Assembly: GCF_041687215.1 (NCBI RefSeq)
Contig: NZ_JAWLCI010000001.1
Span: 186,001-250,000, forward strand
Reading direction: 5' to 3'
Length of the DNA: 64,000 nucleotides
Origin: Mariniphaga sp041687215
GTDB taxonomy: Bacteria; Bacteroidota; Bacteroidia; Bacteroidales; Prolixibacteraceae
Shown here: piece after piece, positions 34,101 to 41,969 of the stretch
Layout: every line of letters begins with the position of its first letter
How positions within the stretch are numbered: position 1 is the stretch's first letter
Made by a program: the position numbers and the translations under genes
The notes under the pieces: model-generated
The model's database searches: none
Told to the model about the DNA's origin: nothing
What the model saw: only the letters and a program-made list of their open reading frames with translations

Positions 34101-35144
34101 ATGAGTGAAATGCGATTACCCAATTCAAAACATTTGCCCGTTAATCATTTGGCTGCGTGCTTTAACAACACAACTGCCACATACAAATTTTATTGGCTAA
34201 TTTCCATTTTGCAGGAAATTGAAACCGGCAATCACCTCATTCCTAAACGAAATTTGTTTGCACGAATGATCTCAAATTCATGGTACACTGTAAACTATTT
34301 CAATGTTTCATTTGGTAAGCTCGATTTAATTCAAAATACTGTAAAGAAAATAAAGGATATTGAAAATATTCCAATTGATGAAAAACAGCAAAAGGTCTTC
34401 AGCCATTTAACAGCTTCAAAAAATTACGACACCGGAAAACTGCTTTGGCATTTCAATAAAAATGTACCTCATCGTTTTTTAAGTCCCTGGTTTGTAAAAA
34501 AAAGTGAAAATTATGTTTTTGCCGCTTCAAAGTCTTTCGACAATCAGTGCCTTTATGCATTACATGATGACATTATTAAAATAAATCCGGAATGGATAAA
34601 CTATTTAACGGCAAATTCAAAGATTCTTAAAGATTTCTGCTACTGGAATTTATCTTTGTTTTTACAGGTAAGAAATTCCAGTGTTCCTGACATTCCCAAC
34701 AAATTGATTAAACCCCCATCCAGAGGAAATCTGGAAAACCAAAAGAAATTTTTCTGGGATATTGCATTGCAGGAAATGGGGTTCATAAAATGTATTTATA
34801 CAGGTAAAGAACTGAACGTTGGAAGTTATGCGATGGAACATTTTATCCCGCACAGTTTTGTTTCACACGATTTAATTTGGAATTTGATTCCTGCCGATCC
34901 CTCCTTTAATAGTTCTAAAAAGAACAGATTACCTCCATTGGAAACCTATTTCACACCGTTTTTTTCACTTCAAAAAACAGCTGTAAAAATTGTAAAGAAA
35001 GAATCTCCCAAAAGCAAGTTTCTTTTGGATTACTTGACTGTTTTACCTGATATTGAAAATAGTTTTACAGAAACACGATTTAAAGAAGTATTTCAGCCTT
35101 TGGTTACCATTGCATCAAATAACGGTTTTGAATTTTTGGAATGA
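34101..35144 (+). CDS. HNH endonuclease domain protein
   Basis: A 347-residue protein. The C-terminal third has an HNH (beta-beta-alpha metal) nuclease motif: CIYTGKEL at 231, MEHFIPHSF with Glu246-His247, then WNLIPADPSFNSSKKNRLP with Asn261 and Asn270. The first 200 residues are helical and unlike known families; they may bind the target or a partner. The stop codon overlaps the start of the methyltransferase-HIT gene by 4 bp (ATGA), so the two are translationally coupled. A TATCTTTA box near 34073 is a weak promoter candidate. Base composition is A/T-rich compared with gltX. The target nucleic acid is unknown. Confidence 0.8.
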   Translation: MSEMRLPNSKHLPVNHLAACFNNTTATYKFYWLISILQEIETGNHLIPKRNLFARMISNSWYTVNYFNVSFGKLDLIQNTVKKIKDIENIPIDEKQQKVFSHLTASKNYDTGKLLWHFNKNVPHRFLSPWFVKKSENYVFAASKSFDNQCLYALHDDIIKINPEWINYLTANSKILKDFCYWNLSLFLQVRNSSVPDIPNKLIKPPSRGNLENQKKFFWDIALQEMGFIKCIYTGKELNVGSYAMEHFIPHSFVSHDLIWNLIPADPSFNSSKKNRLPPLETYFTPFFSLQKTAVKIVKKESPKSKFLLDYLTVLPDIENSFTETRFKEVFQPLVTIASNNGFEFLE

Positions 35145-36001
35145 AACGCGAAAATCCATATAATCACTTAACAGCCAAAGAACGAGACAAGCTTTCTTAT
35201 CCTGCCAGAATTTTGTTGAATAAAAACCTGATTCAGGGCAAAACGCTTGATTTTGGCTGTGGCTTTGGAAAAGATGTGGAGGTTTTAAAATCGAAAGGAA
35301 TTGAAATAACAGGCTACGATAATCATTATTTCCCGGAATTTCCAACTGGAAAATTTGATACAATTTTGTGTTTTTATGTTTTAAATGTTTTACTTCCGGA
35401 AGAACAATCCAATGTTTTAATTGAAATTTCACGATTGTTGAAACCCACAGGAAAAGCTTACTTTGCAGTAAGAAGAGATATTAAATACGAAGGATTCAGG
35501 ACACACAAAATTCATCAAAAACCAACCTATCAATGCATTGTGAAACTGGGATATAAATCCATTTTCAAAAATGAAAATGTTGAAATTTATGAATACCGGC
35601 ATTTCAACCAGATAAAACAAAAAAATACAGATTGCCCCTTTTGTAATCCCGAGCCGGAAAGAGAATTGATTCTTGAATCGGCCACTACTTATGCGATTTA
35701 CGATAAATTTCCGGTAAATACAGGACATGCTTTAATTATTCCCAAAAGGCATTGTGCCGATTATTTTGCTCTTACATTTAAAGAACAATCGGCTTGTTGG
35801 TTCATTTTAAATAAAACAAAAGAAATCATCTCCGAAAAATTTAATCCAGACGGATTCAACATTGGAATAAACGTAAATGAACCAGCCGGTCAAACAATTC
35901 CGCATGTGCATATTCATTTAATTCCGCGTTACAAAAGCGATGTTAAAAATCCGGAAGGCGGAGTAAGAGGGGTAATTCCTGAAAAACAAAAATACACATA
36001 A
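35141..36001 (+). CDS. Methyltransferase-HIT hydrolase fusion protein
   Basis: A 286-residue two-domain protein. Residues about 1-155 are a compact class I SAM methyltransferase, with motif I LDFGCGFGKD at 36-45 and the acidic ITGYD at 56-60. Residues about 160-286 are a HIT domain: Cys165 and Cys168 in CPFCNP, the PKRHCADYF block, and the catalytic HVHIHL with His255, His257 and His259. HIT proteins hydrolyse nucleoside phosphoramidates, dinucleotides or adenylated nucleic-acid ends. The gene is coupled to the HNH nuclease gene, and REP repeats lie on both sides of the pair. A joint nucleic-acid modification, repair or defence role is inferred, not shown. Confidence 0.82.
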   Translation: MKRENPYNHLTAKERDKLSYPARILLNKNLIQGKTLDFGCGFGKDVEVLKSKGIEITGYDNHYFPEFPTGKFDTILCFYVLNVLLPEEQSNVLIEISRLLKPTGKAYFAVRRDIKYEGFRTHKIHQKPTYQCIVKLGYKSIFKNENVEIYEYRHFNQIKQKNTDCPFCNPEPERELILESATTYAIYDKFPVNTGHALIIPKRHCADYFALTFKEQSACWFILNKTKEIISEKFNPDGFNIGINVNEPAGQTIPHVHIHLIPRYKSDVKNPEGGVRGVIPEKQKYT

Positions 36002-36006
36002 AGTTA

Positions 36007-36079
36007 TTCACCAGCTGAGCCCAAGTCAGCAGGTGAACGCCCCGAAGTTGAGCTGGTGGCTCTATGTCCACCTGCTCAA
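36007..36079. repeat. REP-like hairpin repeat B1
   Basis: A near-identical copy of A2, beginning 5 bp after the methyltransferase-HIT stop codon. The left hairpin has the same TTCACC-A-GCTGA arms. The right hairpin, TTGAGCTGGTGG with CCACCTGCTCAA, has one T/T mismatch. Confidence 0.88.
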
Positions 36080-36101
36080 TAGTGTTTTCAACTAACGCGG
36101 T

Positions 36102-36134
36102 ATTGAGCAGGTGACCCAAAGTCACCAGCTCAAT
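36102..36134. repeat. REP-like hairpin repeat B2 (compact form)
   Basis: A single 33-bp hairpin: ATTGAGC-A-GGTGAC, 5-nt loop CCAAA, GTCACC-A-GCTCAAT. All bases pair except one A/A mismatch, which is the typical bulge of REP hairpins recognised by RAYT transposases. Confidence 0.88.
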
Positions 36135-36226
36135 CAGCCCAATCAACTAAAAAGAATCATGTTAAAAGCCCGGAAGAAAATAAAATTCCGTATTTATAAG
36201 TCAAAAACAGAACTAAAACAATCGAC

Positions 36227-36859
36227 ATGCAATTTGCCACAGATCACATCTACCATGTTTACAACAGGGGAAATAATTCACAACCCATTTTCTTTTCCGG
36301 GGAAAATTACCTGTTTTTCCTGAAAAAAATCAGAAAACATATTCTCCCCCATGCAGATATTCTGGCCTGGTGTCTGATGCCAAACCATTTTCATCTGATG
36401 GTTTATGTGAAGGCGGTGGAGGTAAGTAATAATGAGCAGGTGACGGAGAGTCACCAGCTCACCCGGAAAATCAAAAGTCACCAGCTCACGAAGAAGCGGA
36501 TGCTGAATGATTCCATTTCAATTATGCTGCGGTCTTACACGCGGGCTATTCAGAATCAAAACAAATTCACGGGAAGTCTTTTTCAGCACAGAACCAAAGC
36601 CATTTGCCTGACCGAAATTGACGGAATTACTCCAGCCTGGTTTGAGACCAGGTACGGAACCGTCATCAATATTATTGACCCGGAGAAGGAATATCCGCAG
36701 GTTTGCTTTGATTACATTCATCAAAATCCGGTAAAAAGTGGCCTGGTAAAAACACCGGCTGAATGGGAGTTTTCTTCGTACCGTGATTATGTGGGATTAA
36801 GAGACGGTAAGCTTATAAACAGGGAGAAAGCCGCTGAATTGGGGGTGAAAATCTCGTGA
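36227..36859 (+). CDS. REP-associated tyrosine transposase (RAYT, IS200-like)
   Basis: A 210-residue Y1 HUH transposase. The start ATDHIYHVYNRG, the metal-binding HUH motif PNHFHLMVY (His54, His56) and the nucleophile Tyr104 in MLRSYTRAIQ are present. TGSLFQHRTKA and FDYIHQNPVKSGLV also follow the RAYT pattern. It lacks the flanking ends of an IS and is surrounded by matching REP hairpins, as RAYTs are. Between HUH and Tyr, residues about 70-88 are encoded by a copy of the repeat itself. The stop codon overlaps repeat D1. It probably is, or was, active on the A-D repeats. Confidence 0.9.
   Translation: MQFATDHIYHVYNRGNNSQPIFFSGENYLFFLKKIRKHILPHADILAWCLMPNHFHLMVYVKAVEVSNNEQVTESHQLTRKIKSHQLTKKRMLNDSISIMLRSYTRAIQNQNKFTGSLFQHRTKAICLTEIDGITPAWFETRYGTVINIIDPEKEYPQVCFDYIHQNPVKSGLVKTPAEWEFSSYRDYVGLRDGKLINREKAAELGVKIS
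36433..36488. repeat. REP-like repeat C inside the RAYT coding sequence
   Basis: TGAGC-A-GGTGAC, loop GGAGA, GTCACC-A-GCTCA at 36433-36461, then a half copy GTCACCAGCTCA at 36477-36488. The same full-plus-half layout occurs outside the gene at D3 (37048-37105). It is read in frame as EQVTESHQLTRKIKSHQLT, keeping the transposase frame open. Confidence 0.88.
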
Positions 36860-36916
36860 TTGAGCTGGTGAACCGAAGGCGTTTGGAGCTGGTGGCTCCA
36901 AGTCCACCTGCTCAAT
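36859..36916. repeat. REP-like repeat D1 overlapping the RAYT stop codon
   Basis: Outer arms ATTGAGC-T-GGTG and CACC-T-GCTCAAT enclose a second smaller hairpin, GGAGC/GCTCC. The first base of the repeat is the last base of the RAYT TGA. Confidence 0.8.
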
Positions 36917-36941
36917 AGTCGTTTCCGAAACTACTATACAC

Positions 36942-37007
36942 GAGCTGATCCGCCAGTTGGAGGATTGCAGGTAAAATCTCAGAAATTGAGCAGGGATCCC
37001 AAGTCAG
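36942..37007. repeat. Degenerate REP-like remnant D2
   Basis: Scattered words of the family remain (GAGCTGATCCGCCAGTTGG, TTGAGCAGG, CCCAAGTCAG) but the hairpins no longer close. An old, decayed copy. Confidence 0.6.
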
Positions 37008-37047
37008 AATCAAAAAGGTAATGAAAATGTTAAAGAATAAAGTAATA

Positions 37048-37105
37048 GTGAGCAGGTGACGGAAAGTCACCAGCTCACCAGGAAGATCAATAGTCACCTG
37101 CTCAA
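37048..37105. repeat. REP-like repeat D3, full plus half copy
   Basis: GTGAGC-A-GGTGAC, loop GGAAA, GTCACC-A-GCTCAC at 37048-37078, then the half copy AGTCACCTGCTCAA at 37092-37105. It ends 11 bp from the glycosidase gene, whose transcript it may terminate. Confidence 0.85.
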
Positions 37106-37116
37106 GTAAATACAGC

Positions 37117-39555
37117 TCAATTATAAACATCCACTCTTGCGGTTCCGGGTTCCAACCCTTCGGAACGGGCTGTAACCGAAATTTCGCCGGGCTGATCTGA
37201 TGAACGGACAATGACCTGGCATTTTCCCCGGTAGGTTAAAACCTGCGGTTGCTGAAAACTTTTCATACCGGTTGGATTGCCGTTGCCCACTGCCTGCAAG
37301 GTTCCAATACCATCTATGGCAAACTCCACAGAAATCTCGGCATGGGGAACCAGCAGGCCGTTTTCGTCGAGTACTTCCACGTTAAAATAAGCCAAATCGT
37401 TATAGGAAGCAGAAACGGTTTCGCGTTCGGCAGTAATTTTCAGCCGGGCTGGTTTGCCGGCAGTTTTCAGTACCTGCCGCACTGTTTCCTGTCCGTTTTT
37501 CAAACCCACTGCAACGAGTTCGCCGGGCTGGTAAGTTACATCAAAACGGGCAGTGAGTTTGGTTTCCTCCGAAACCGGTTTTGTACCGATGACCTCGCCG
37601 TCCATTTCCAGCCTTACCTCGTCGCAGCGTGTGTAAACGGAAACTTGCAGCGGTTTACCTTCGTGGCCTTCCCAGGTCCAGCTTTTCATTTCGTTGGGCC
37701 AGCCCCAGTTGCTGATAATTTCTTCCCGGCCTTCGGGAATGGGCGCATGGACCAGCATTTCGAGCTCACTATTGCGCCAAACCACATCGCGGAAATACAT
37801 CTGCGGTTTTTTGTAACCCAGCACGCTGATGTCGCCACAATGGGCGTTGAACCAGGGCCAGGGCGGAAGAAAGGGAATATCCTCGTTATCGAGCTTGCTG
37901 CTTCCAATGCCCGATTCGCCGAAATAGTCCATACCGGTCCATACGAAATCACCGATAACATACGGATGTTTTTCCACCATTTGCCAATTTTCGAAGGCTT
38001 CCATGGGAAACGACTCGGTGCCGATGATAATCCGCTCCGGGAATTTTTCATGGTCGGATTCATATTGCTGCCACTGATAGTTGTACCCATGCACATCCAT
38101 TTGGGCAAATGCCGGTTCAGAATCTTCCCACGATCTGCCCGGCGTTTCCCAGAAACCGCAAATAGCCTGGGTTACAGGCCGGGTGTCGTCCATCTCCAAC
38201 ACTTTTGCCCTTAGCTTCCTAAATATTTCAAGCCCCGAAGAATCGGCACGTTCCTTTATTTCGTTGCCCACACTCCAGATAATCACCGACGGATGATTCC
38301 GGGCACGCAGCACCATCGACTCCAAATCTTTTTCCCACCACTCATCGAAATACAAATGGTAATCCTCCTGTTTTTTGGGAACCTGCCACATATCGAATGC
38401 CTCGTCCATAATCAGCACACCCAGTTGATCGCAGGCATCGAGAAATGCTTTCGATGGGGGATTATGGGCAGAACGAATGGCATTGAACCCGTTTTCCTTC
38501 ATGATTTTCACGCGGCGGAATTCAGCGTAATCAAATGCAGCAGACCCCAGCGGACCGTTGTCGTGATGCAGGCAACCGCCTTTGAGCAGTACGTTTTCGC
38601 CATTCAGCAAAAATCCTTTTTCAGCCGAAAATTCGATGGTGCGGATTCCAAAGGTTTCCATAACCTCATCAATAATTTTTTTCCCGTCAACCAACTGTAC
38701 AACAAGTGTATATAATTCAGGATTATCCAGCGACCACAACCGGTAATCCGGCAGCCCGAATTCCTGTTTAAACGTCGTTTTCTGTCCGGCAGCCAGTTCT
38801 TTTTCATCTTCAAAATGAGTGACATATTTCCCGTCCGAATCGCGAAATTCCATTTTTAGTGTTACCCTTTTATCTTCTGCGGATTCATTCATCAGCCTGA
38901 CATCAACCGCCACTGTAGCATTTTCAGTTGAAACGGCTTTTGTGCGCACAAAAATTCCCCACAAATCCACATGCACCGGATTGGTTTTTAAGAGCGTTAC
39001 ATTGCGGTAAATGCCCGAACCGCTATACCAGCGGGAGTTCTGGCCTTCGTTTTTCACCTGAACCGCAAGTACGTTTTCCTCTCCGACAGGAAGCAAATGA
39101 TCAGTTAAATCGAACGAAAACGCGGTGTAACCATAGGGATGATTTCCCAGATGATGCCCGTTTATCCACACATCGGTATTCATGTAAACACCGTCGAAAA
39201 GGATTTTAACGATTTTGCCTTCATCGGTGTTATTCAGCGTAAAATGTTTACGGTACCAGGCTGTTCCGCCCACCACATGCCCTGTGGAAATTCCTCCTTC
39301 ACTTTCTTCTGAGAAAGGCCCGATTTGTTTTACACCTTCTTTTTCAGGCAGATCTTCAATGCTGTAATCGTGAGGCAAAACAAGTGTTCGCCACGCAGAA
39401 TCATCAAAATCAGGTTTTTCAGCTCCGGGAATATCAGCCCGGATAAATTTCCAGCCGGAATTGAAGTTGATTTCTCGCTCGGTTAACGAATCGTTCTGTT
39501 TGCAAGAATTCAGAATAACAGAGAAAAAAAAGAGGATATAAAACAGGTTTCTCAT
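37117..39555 (-). CDS. Glycoside hydrolase family 2 lipoprotein (beta-galactosidase-like)
   Basis: An 812-residue exported enzyme. ATG 39555 gives a lipoprotein signal with lipobox LNSC (Cys18); a longer upstream frame is rejected for that reason. Domains in order: jelly-roll sugar-binding (about 30-195), immunoglobulin-like (about 195-310) and TIM barrel (about 315-600). The acid/base is Glu432 in SVGNE and the nucleophile Glu514 in GTES. A DUF4982-like domain and a final beta domain follow. The enzyme likely removes terminal beta-linked sugars (galactose, glucuronic acid or mannose; not distinguishable) at the cell surface. No SusC/SusD pair is adjacent. Confidence 0.9.
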   Translation of the reverse strand: MRNLFYILFFFSVILNSCKQNDSLTEREINFNSGWKFIRADIPGAEKPDFDDSAWRTLVLPHDYSIEDLPEKEGVKQIGPFSEESEGGISTGHVVGGTAWYRKHFTLNNTDEGKIVKILFDGVYMNTDVWINGHHLGNHPYGYTAFSFDLTDHLLPVGEENVLAVQVKNEGQNSRWYSGSGIYRNVTLLKTNPVHVDLWGIFVRTKAVSTENATVAVDVRLMNESAEDKRVTLKMEFRDSDGKYVTHFEDEKELAAGQKTTFKQEFGLPDYRLWSLDNPELYTLVVQLVDGKKIIDEVMETFGIRTIEFSAEKGFLLNGENVLLKGGCLHHDNGPLGSAAFDYAEFRRVKIMKENGFNAIRSAHNPPSKAFLDACDQLGVLIMDEAFDMWQVPKKQEDYHLYFDEWWEKDLESMVLRARNHPSVIIWSVGNEIKERADSSGLEIFRKLRAKVLEMDDTRPVTQAICGFWETPGRSWEDSEPAFAQMDVHGYNYQWQQYESDHEKFPERIIIGTESFPMEAFENWQMVEKHPYVIGDFVWTGMDYFGESGIGSSKLDNEDIPFLPPWPWFNAHCGDISVLGYKKPQMYFRDVVWRNSELEMLVHAPIPEGREEIISNWGWPNEMKSWTWEGHEGKPLQVSVYTRCDEVRLEMDGEVIGTKPVSEETKLTARFDVTYQPGELVAVGLKNGQETVRQVLKTAGKPARLKITAERETVSASYNDLAYFNVEVLDENGLLVPHAEISVEFAIDGIGTLQAVGNGNPTGMKSFQQPQVLTYRGKCQVIVRSSDQPGEISVTARSEGLEPGTARVDVYN

Positions 39556-39715
39556 ATCAGGTAATGATTGATTGATTAAACAATGAGGTAAAACTAAAAA
39601 ATTTGAGGAATAAATATGCGGTTTACCAGAAAGTGGATCGACAATATTCACCATGAAGTAAATTGTAAAATGCACGGTTCGTCACAAAGTGATCGCTTTG
39701 CGAGAAGGATAAAAT

Positions 39716-39735
39716 GCGCGGTTCGGAAACCGCGC
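39716..39735 (-). terminator. Hairpin after the aldehyde dehydrogenase gene
   Basis: Perfect 8-bp arms GCGCGGTT and AACCGCGC around CGGA. On the minus strand it is followed by ATTTTAT, a weak T-run, 9 bp past the dehydrogenase stop. A second hairpin, CAAAG-TGATCG-CTTTG, lies just beyond at about 39685-39700. Confidence 0.65.
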
Positions 39736-39743
39736 CACCCAAA

Positions 39744-41108
39744 TTATTTTACGACTACCGTTTTTACATTCATGAATTCCTTGATGCCATGCGAAGAGAG
39801 TTCCCGGCCAAAACCGCTTTCCTTAATTCCGCCAAAAGGCAGGCGGGGATCCGATTTCACAAAATCGTTGACAAAACAGCATCCTGCCTGCAACTGGGTT
39901 TCGGCAATTTTTTCAGCTTTTTTGATGTTTTTCGAAAATACAGCCGCACCAAGTCCAAATATTGAATCGTTGGCAATTTTCACAGCTTCATTTTCATCTT
40001 TTACCCGGATAACAGAGGCAACGGGACCAAACAATTCCTCATCATAAGCAGGCATTCCGGGTTTTACATTATCCAGAACAGTAGGAGGGTAGTATGCACC
40101 TTTACGGTCGGGAATTCCCCCACCAATAACCACCTCAGCGCCTTTTTTTACTGAAAGGGAAACCTGTTTGTGCAGTTCGTTGCGTAAATCGGTACGTGCC
40201 AATGGCCCCATGGTTGTTTCGGGTTCGCATGGGTCGCCAAAGGTTGCTTTATTCATTTCATAAGTAAAATATTCCAGGAATTCGGAATAAACTTTATCAA
40301 CCACAATAAAGCGTTTGGCTCCAATACAACTTTGTCCGGCATTCAAAAGCCTTCCTGTTGCACAGGTTTTGGCCGCAGAAACCAAATCAGCGTCATCCAG
40401 AATAAGATACGGATCACTTCCTCCCAACTCAAGCACGCATTTTTTTAAAACACTTCCGGCAACAGACGCCACACTTTTACCGGCAGGTGTGCTTCCGGTA
40501 AGGCTGACTCCTTTCACGGCCCGGTGTTTAATAACCCCTTCCACCAGATCACTTTTAATAAGCAGGGTACGGAAAGCGTTTTCGGGAAAACCGGCTTCGC
40601 GAAAAAGATCTTCTATGGCCATGGCACAACCGGGAACATTACTGGCATGTTTCAAAACCGCAGTATTTCCGGCCATTATGGTGGGCGCTGCAAACCGGAA
40701 TACCTGCCAGAAAGGAAAATTCCAGGGCATTACTGCCAGCACGGTGCCCTGAGGTTGGTAACTGACATACGACCTGGAAAAATCGGTTTCAATGGCTTCA
40801 TTTTCCAGAAAATTTTCGGCATTTGCTGCATAATAATCGCAAACCCATGCACACTTTTCAATTTCAGCTATTCCTTCGTGCAACACTTTTCCCATTTCCA
40901 TGGCCATCAAACGGGCAAGTTCTTCTTTGTTACTTTTAAGCAAAGTTGCCAGGTTTTGCATTATCTGACTTCGCTGAAAGAAAGAGGTTTTTTTCCACTG
41001 CTGCCAGCATTTATCAACCGAATTGATAATTTTCTCCACCCCCTTTTCAGAATGCGTTTCAAACGTTTGAATAACTTCCCCGGTGGCAGGGTTTACCGAT
41101 TTCATCAT
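39744..41108 (-). CDS. NAD(P)-dependent aldehyde dehydrogenase (succinate-semialdehyde type)
   Basis: A 454-residue aldehyde dehydrogenase of the GabD-like group, oxidising an aldehyde such as succinate semialdehyde to the acid. Recognisable features are MPWNFPFWQVFRFAAPT (cofactor region), the glycine motif GSTPAGKSVAS, the general-base Glu in LELGGSDPYLI, the catalytic Cys in NAGQSCIGAKRF, and LPFGGIKESGFGREL near the C-terminus. The length fits the group. Two adjacent ATG codons (41108, 41105) are possible starts. It is a single gene between terminators and the pirin gene. Confidence 0.9.
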   Translation of the reverse strand: MMKSVNPATGEVIQTFETHSEKGVEKIINSVDKCWQQWKKTSFFQRSQIMQNLATLLKSNKEELARLMAMEMGKVLHEGIAEIEKCAWVCDYYAANAENFLENEAIETDFSRSYVSYQPQGTVLAVMPWNFPFWQVFRFAAPTIMAGNTAVLKHASNVPGCAMAIEDLFREAGFPENAFRTLLIKSDLVEGVIKHRAVKGVSLTGSTPAGKSVASVAGSVLKKCVLELGGSDPYLILDDADLVSAAKTCATGRLLNAGQSCIGAKRFIVVDKVYSEFLEYFTYEMNKATFGDPCEPETTMGPLARTDLRNELHKQVSLSVKKGAEVVIGGGIPDRKGAYYPPTVLDNVKPGMPAYDEELFGPVASVIRVKDENEAVKIANDSIFGLGAAVFSKNIKKAEKIAETQLQAGCCFVNDFVKSDPRLPFGGIKESGFGRELSSHGIKEFMNVKTVVVK

Positions 41109-41186
41109 AATTTCAGGATTTGAATTAAAAACTAAAGTACAAAAACTACTACGAAAAAAATGAAACCGGGTTTTTGAAAAATTGAT

Positions 41187-41900
41187 TTAATGCATGGGCA
41201 CTTCAATAGCGATTAAGCTTGAAAGTTTTTTAAACTGAATTTTAAGTGGTTCGCTAAACGACCAAAATCCGGCAGCATCGCGTTTTCCGAGTTCTGTTTC
41301 TTCAATTATCACTGAACCTTCAGTAACCATAAAATAAACTCCATTTCCTGGCGATTTAAGCTGATACAAAGTTTCAGCAAGTTCATCGGAGTTAATTGTT
41401 GAAATGAAGGCATTCTGGTGAATACGAAGCGAATCTTCCCGACCGTCTGAGGAAACAAGCAACTGCCATTTTCCTTGGCGTCCTTCAGGCGAAAAGAATT
41501 TTTGACCATACCGGGGTTTGTGACCATTCTGGTCGGTAAATATCCAAATCTGGAAAAGATTTACCGGTTCGGTATCAGAGGCATTGTGCTCTGAATGCAA
41601 AACCCCTGTTCCGGCAGACATAACCTGCACTTCTCCTGTAGTTATTACCGCTTCATTTCCCATATTATCGGCATGTTTTAATGCACCCGAAAGCGGAATG
41701 GTAATAATTTCCATGTCCTGGTGCGGGTGCATTCCGAAACCCCGGGATGGAGCAACAATATCGTCATTCAGCACCCTTAGTTTCCCAAAATGAATTTTAT
41801 CCTGGTTATGGTAATTGCCAAAACTAAATGAGTGTGTAGCTTTCAGCCAGCCATGATCTACATGCCCCCGTTCTGAGGATTTGTGTATTATTGTTTCCAT
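41187..41900 (-). CDS. Pirin family protein
   Basis: A 237-residue double-cupin protein. The metal site of pirins is present: GMHPHQDMEII and TGVLHSEHN supply three His and one Glu. The N-terminal HVDHGWLKATHSFSFGNY is the family hallmark. Bacterial pirins are quercetinase-like dioxygenases or redox-sensitive regulators, and the role here is not visible. ATG 41900 is preferred over a TTG two codons earlier. It lies downstream of the YceI gene, from which it is separated by a terminator. Confidence 0.88.
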   Translation of the reverse strand: METIIHKSSERGHVDHGWLKATHSFSFGNYHNQDKIHFGKLRVLNDDIVAPSRGFGMHPHQDMEIITIPLSGALKHADNMGNEAVITTGEVQVMSAGTGVLHSEHNASDTEPVNLFQIWIFTDQNGHKPRYGQKFFSPEGRQGKWQLLVSSDGREDSLRIHQNAFISTINSDELAETLYQLKSPGNGVYFMVTEGSVIIEETELGKRDAAGFWSFSEPLKIQFKKLSSLIAIEVPMH

Positions 41901-41915
41901 AATCAATTTATTTTA

Positions 41916-41943
41916 AAGAAAAAACCCCGGATTTCTCCAGGGT
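41916..41943 (-). terminator. Terminator after the YceI gene
   Basis: The arms ACCC..GGA (41924-41931) and TCC..GGGT (41936-41943) form a stem with one internal mismatch. On the minus strand it is followed by six T. Confidence 0.75.
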
Positions 41944-41969
41944 ATTTTCGTGTTCTTCTGTTTAATAAA

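Noticed and set aside
36227..36859. A complete insertion sequence around the transposase
   Set aside because: No paired left and right IS ends or target-site features; the protein and surrounding hairpins fit a RAYT with REP repeats instead.
33826..37105. CRISPR array in the repeat-rich region
   Set aside because: Repeats are palindromic hairpins of varying form at irregular distances, without unique spacers of equal length, and no cas genes are present.
37249..38214. A 321-codon open frame on the plus strand opposite the family 2 glycosidase
   Set aside because: It lies wholly within a well-supported gene on the other strand, has no recognisable domain, and its composition (many Phe, His, Cys) is that of an antisense shadow.
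39161..39175. TTATCCACA DnaA box as a sign of oriC
   Set aside because: A single copy inside the glycosidase coding sequence, with no cluster of boxes or A/T-rich unwinding element next to it.
40524..41123. A 199-codon open frame opposite the aldehyde dehydrogenase
   Set aside because: Same reason: complete overlap with conserved dehydrogenase motifs and no coding features of its own.
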